A stretch of DNA of 64,000 nucleotides from Agarophyton chilense. Its lineage: Eukaryota > Rhodophyta > Florideophyceae > Gracilariales > Gracilariaceae. Of the stretch, positions 63,951-64,000 are shown piece by piece. Position 1 is the stretch's first letter, and every line of letters begins with the position of its first letter. Below the pieces are notes generated by a model. The model was not told the DNA's origin. It was given only the letters and a program-made list of their open reading frames with translations, and did no database searches. Where the stretch lies: contig JARGXX010000002.1 in the NCBI GenBank assembly GCA_030374765.1, forward strand, positions 310,001 through 374,000, read 5' to 3'. A program made the position numbers and the translations under genes.

Positions 63951-64000
63951 TGAATCTTACTTTTACACTAAGGCACACTCGTTCTTGCACTTCTTTACCA

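Overview
This window is nuclear DNA from a eukaryote with a plastid, most likely an alga. A red alga is my favoured guess, but that is inference. The pointers are almost intron-free genes (two of thirteen recognised genes show one short GT-AG intron each), a chloroplast-type ClpS, a protein with starch-binding-like modules, and heavy transposon load around a compact gene island. The translation GTPase is the EFL type rather than canonical EF-1alpha, which fits only some algal and other protist lineages.

Layout. Positions 1-11088 hold a decayed Ty3/gypsy chromovirus (element 1; its 5' end is outside the window). It carries gag, protease, two RT/RNase H modules in tandem, integrase, a chromodomain, an antisense reading frame and a 3' LTR that starts TGTAGTAT and ends TACTACA. 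It sits inside the integrase of an older chromovirus (element 3, 11089 to about 12660). From 12660 to 20400 lies a graveyard of other elements: a YR/DIRS-like reverse transcriptase, a Tc1/mariner element (16284-17581), a MITE-like inverted-repeat element (17880-18378), a solo LTR of the element 1 family in reverse orientation (18887-19505) and a PIF/Harbinger transposase cut off at that LTR.

The gene island runs from about 22.2 to 49.9 kb: MTHFR, proteasome beta-1, a CPBP-family membrane protein, an NAXE-like protein, a two-domain glycosyltransferase, ClpS, tRNase Z, a tandem starch-binding-like protein, EFL, three cytosolic ribosomal proteins (S11, S14, L35a) and a 2224-residue HEATR5/SWEETIE-like protein. 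EFL/RPS11 and RPS14/RPL35A are divergent pairs that share intergenic promoters, which makes a small translation cluster.

The right flank has a second Tc1 copy (51286-52590), inverted relative to the first, and then a full-length but decayed chromovirus (element 2, 53487-63831) of the element 1 family. Element 2 has two recognisable LTRs and has inserted into another protein-coding sequence whose two halves lie at 53316-53486 and 63832-63950. The frame closes exactly once one 5-bp target duplication is removed.

The most unusual signal is a long reading frame on the strand opposite gag-pol, lying between pol and the 3' LTR. It is present in both elements 1 and 2, with protein-level similarity and a TGA at the same codon in both.
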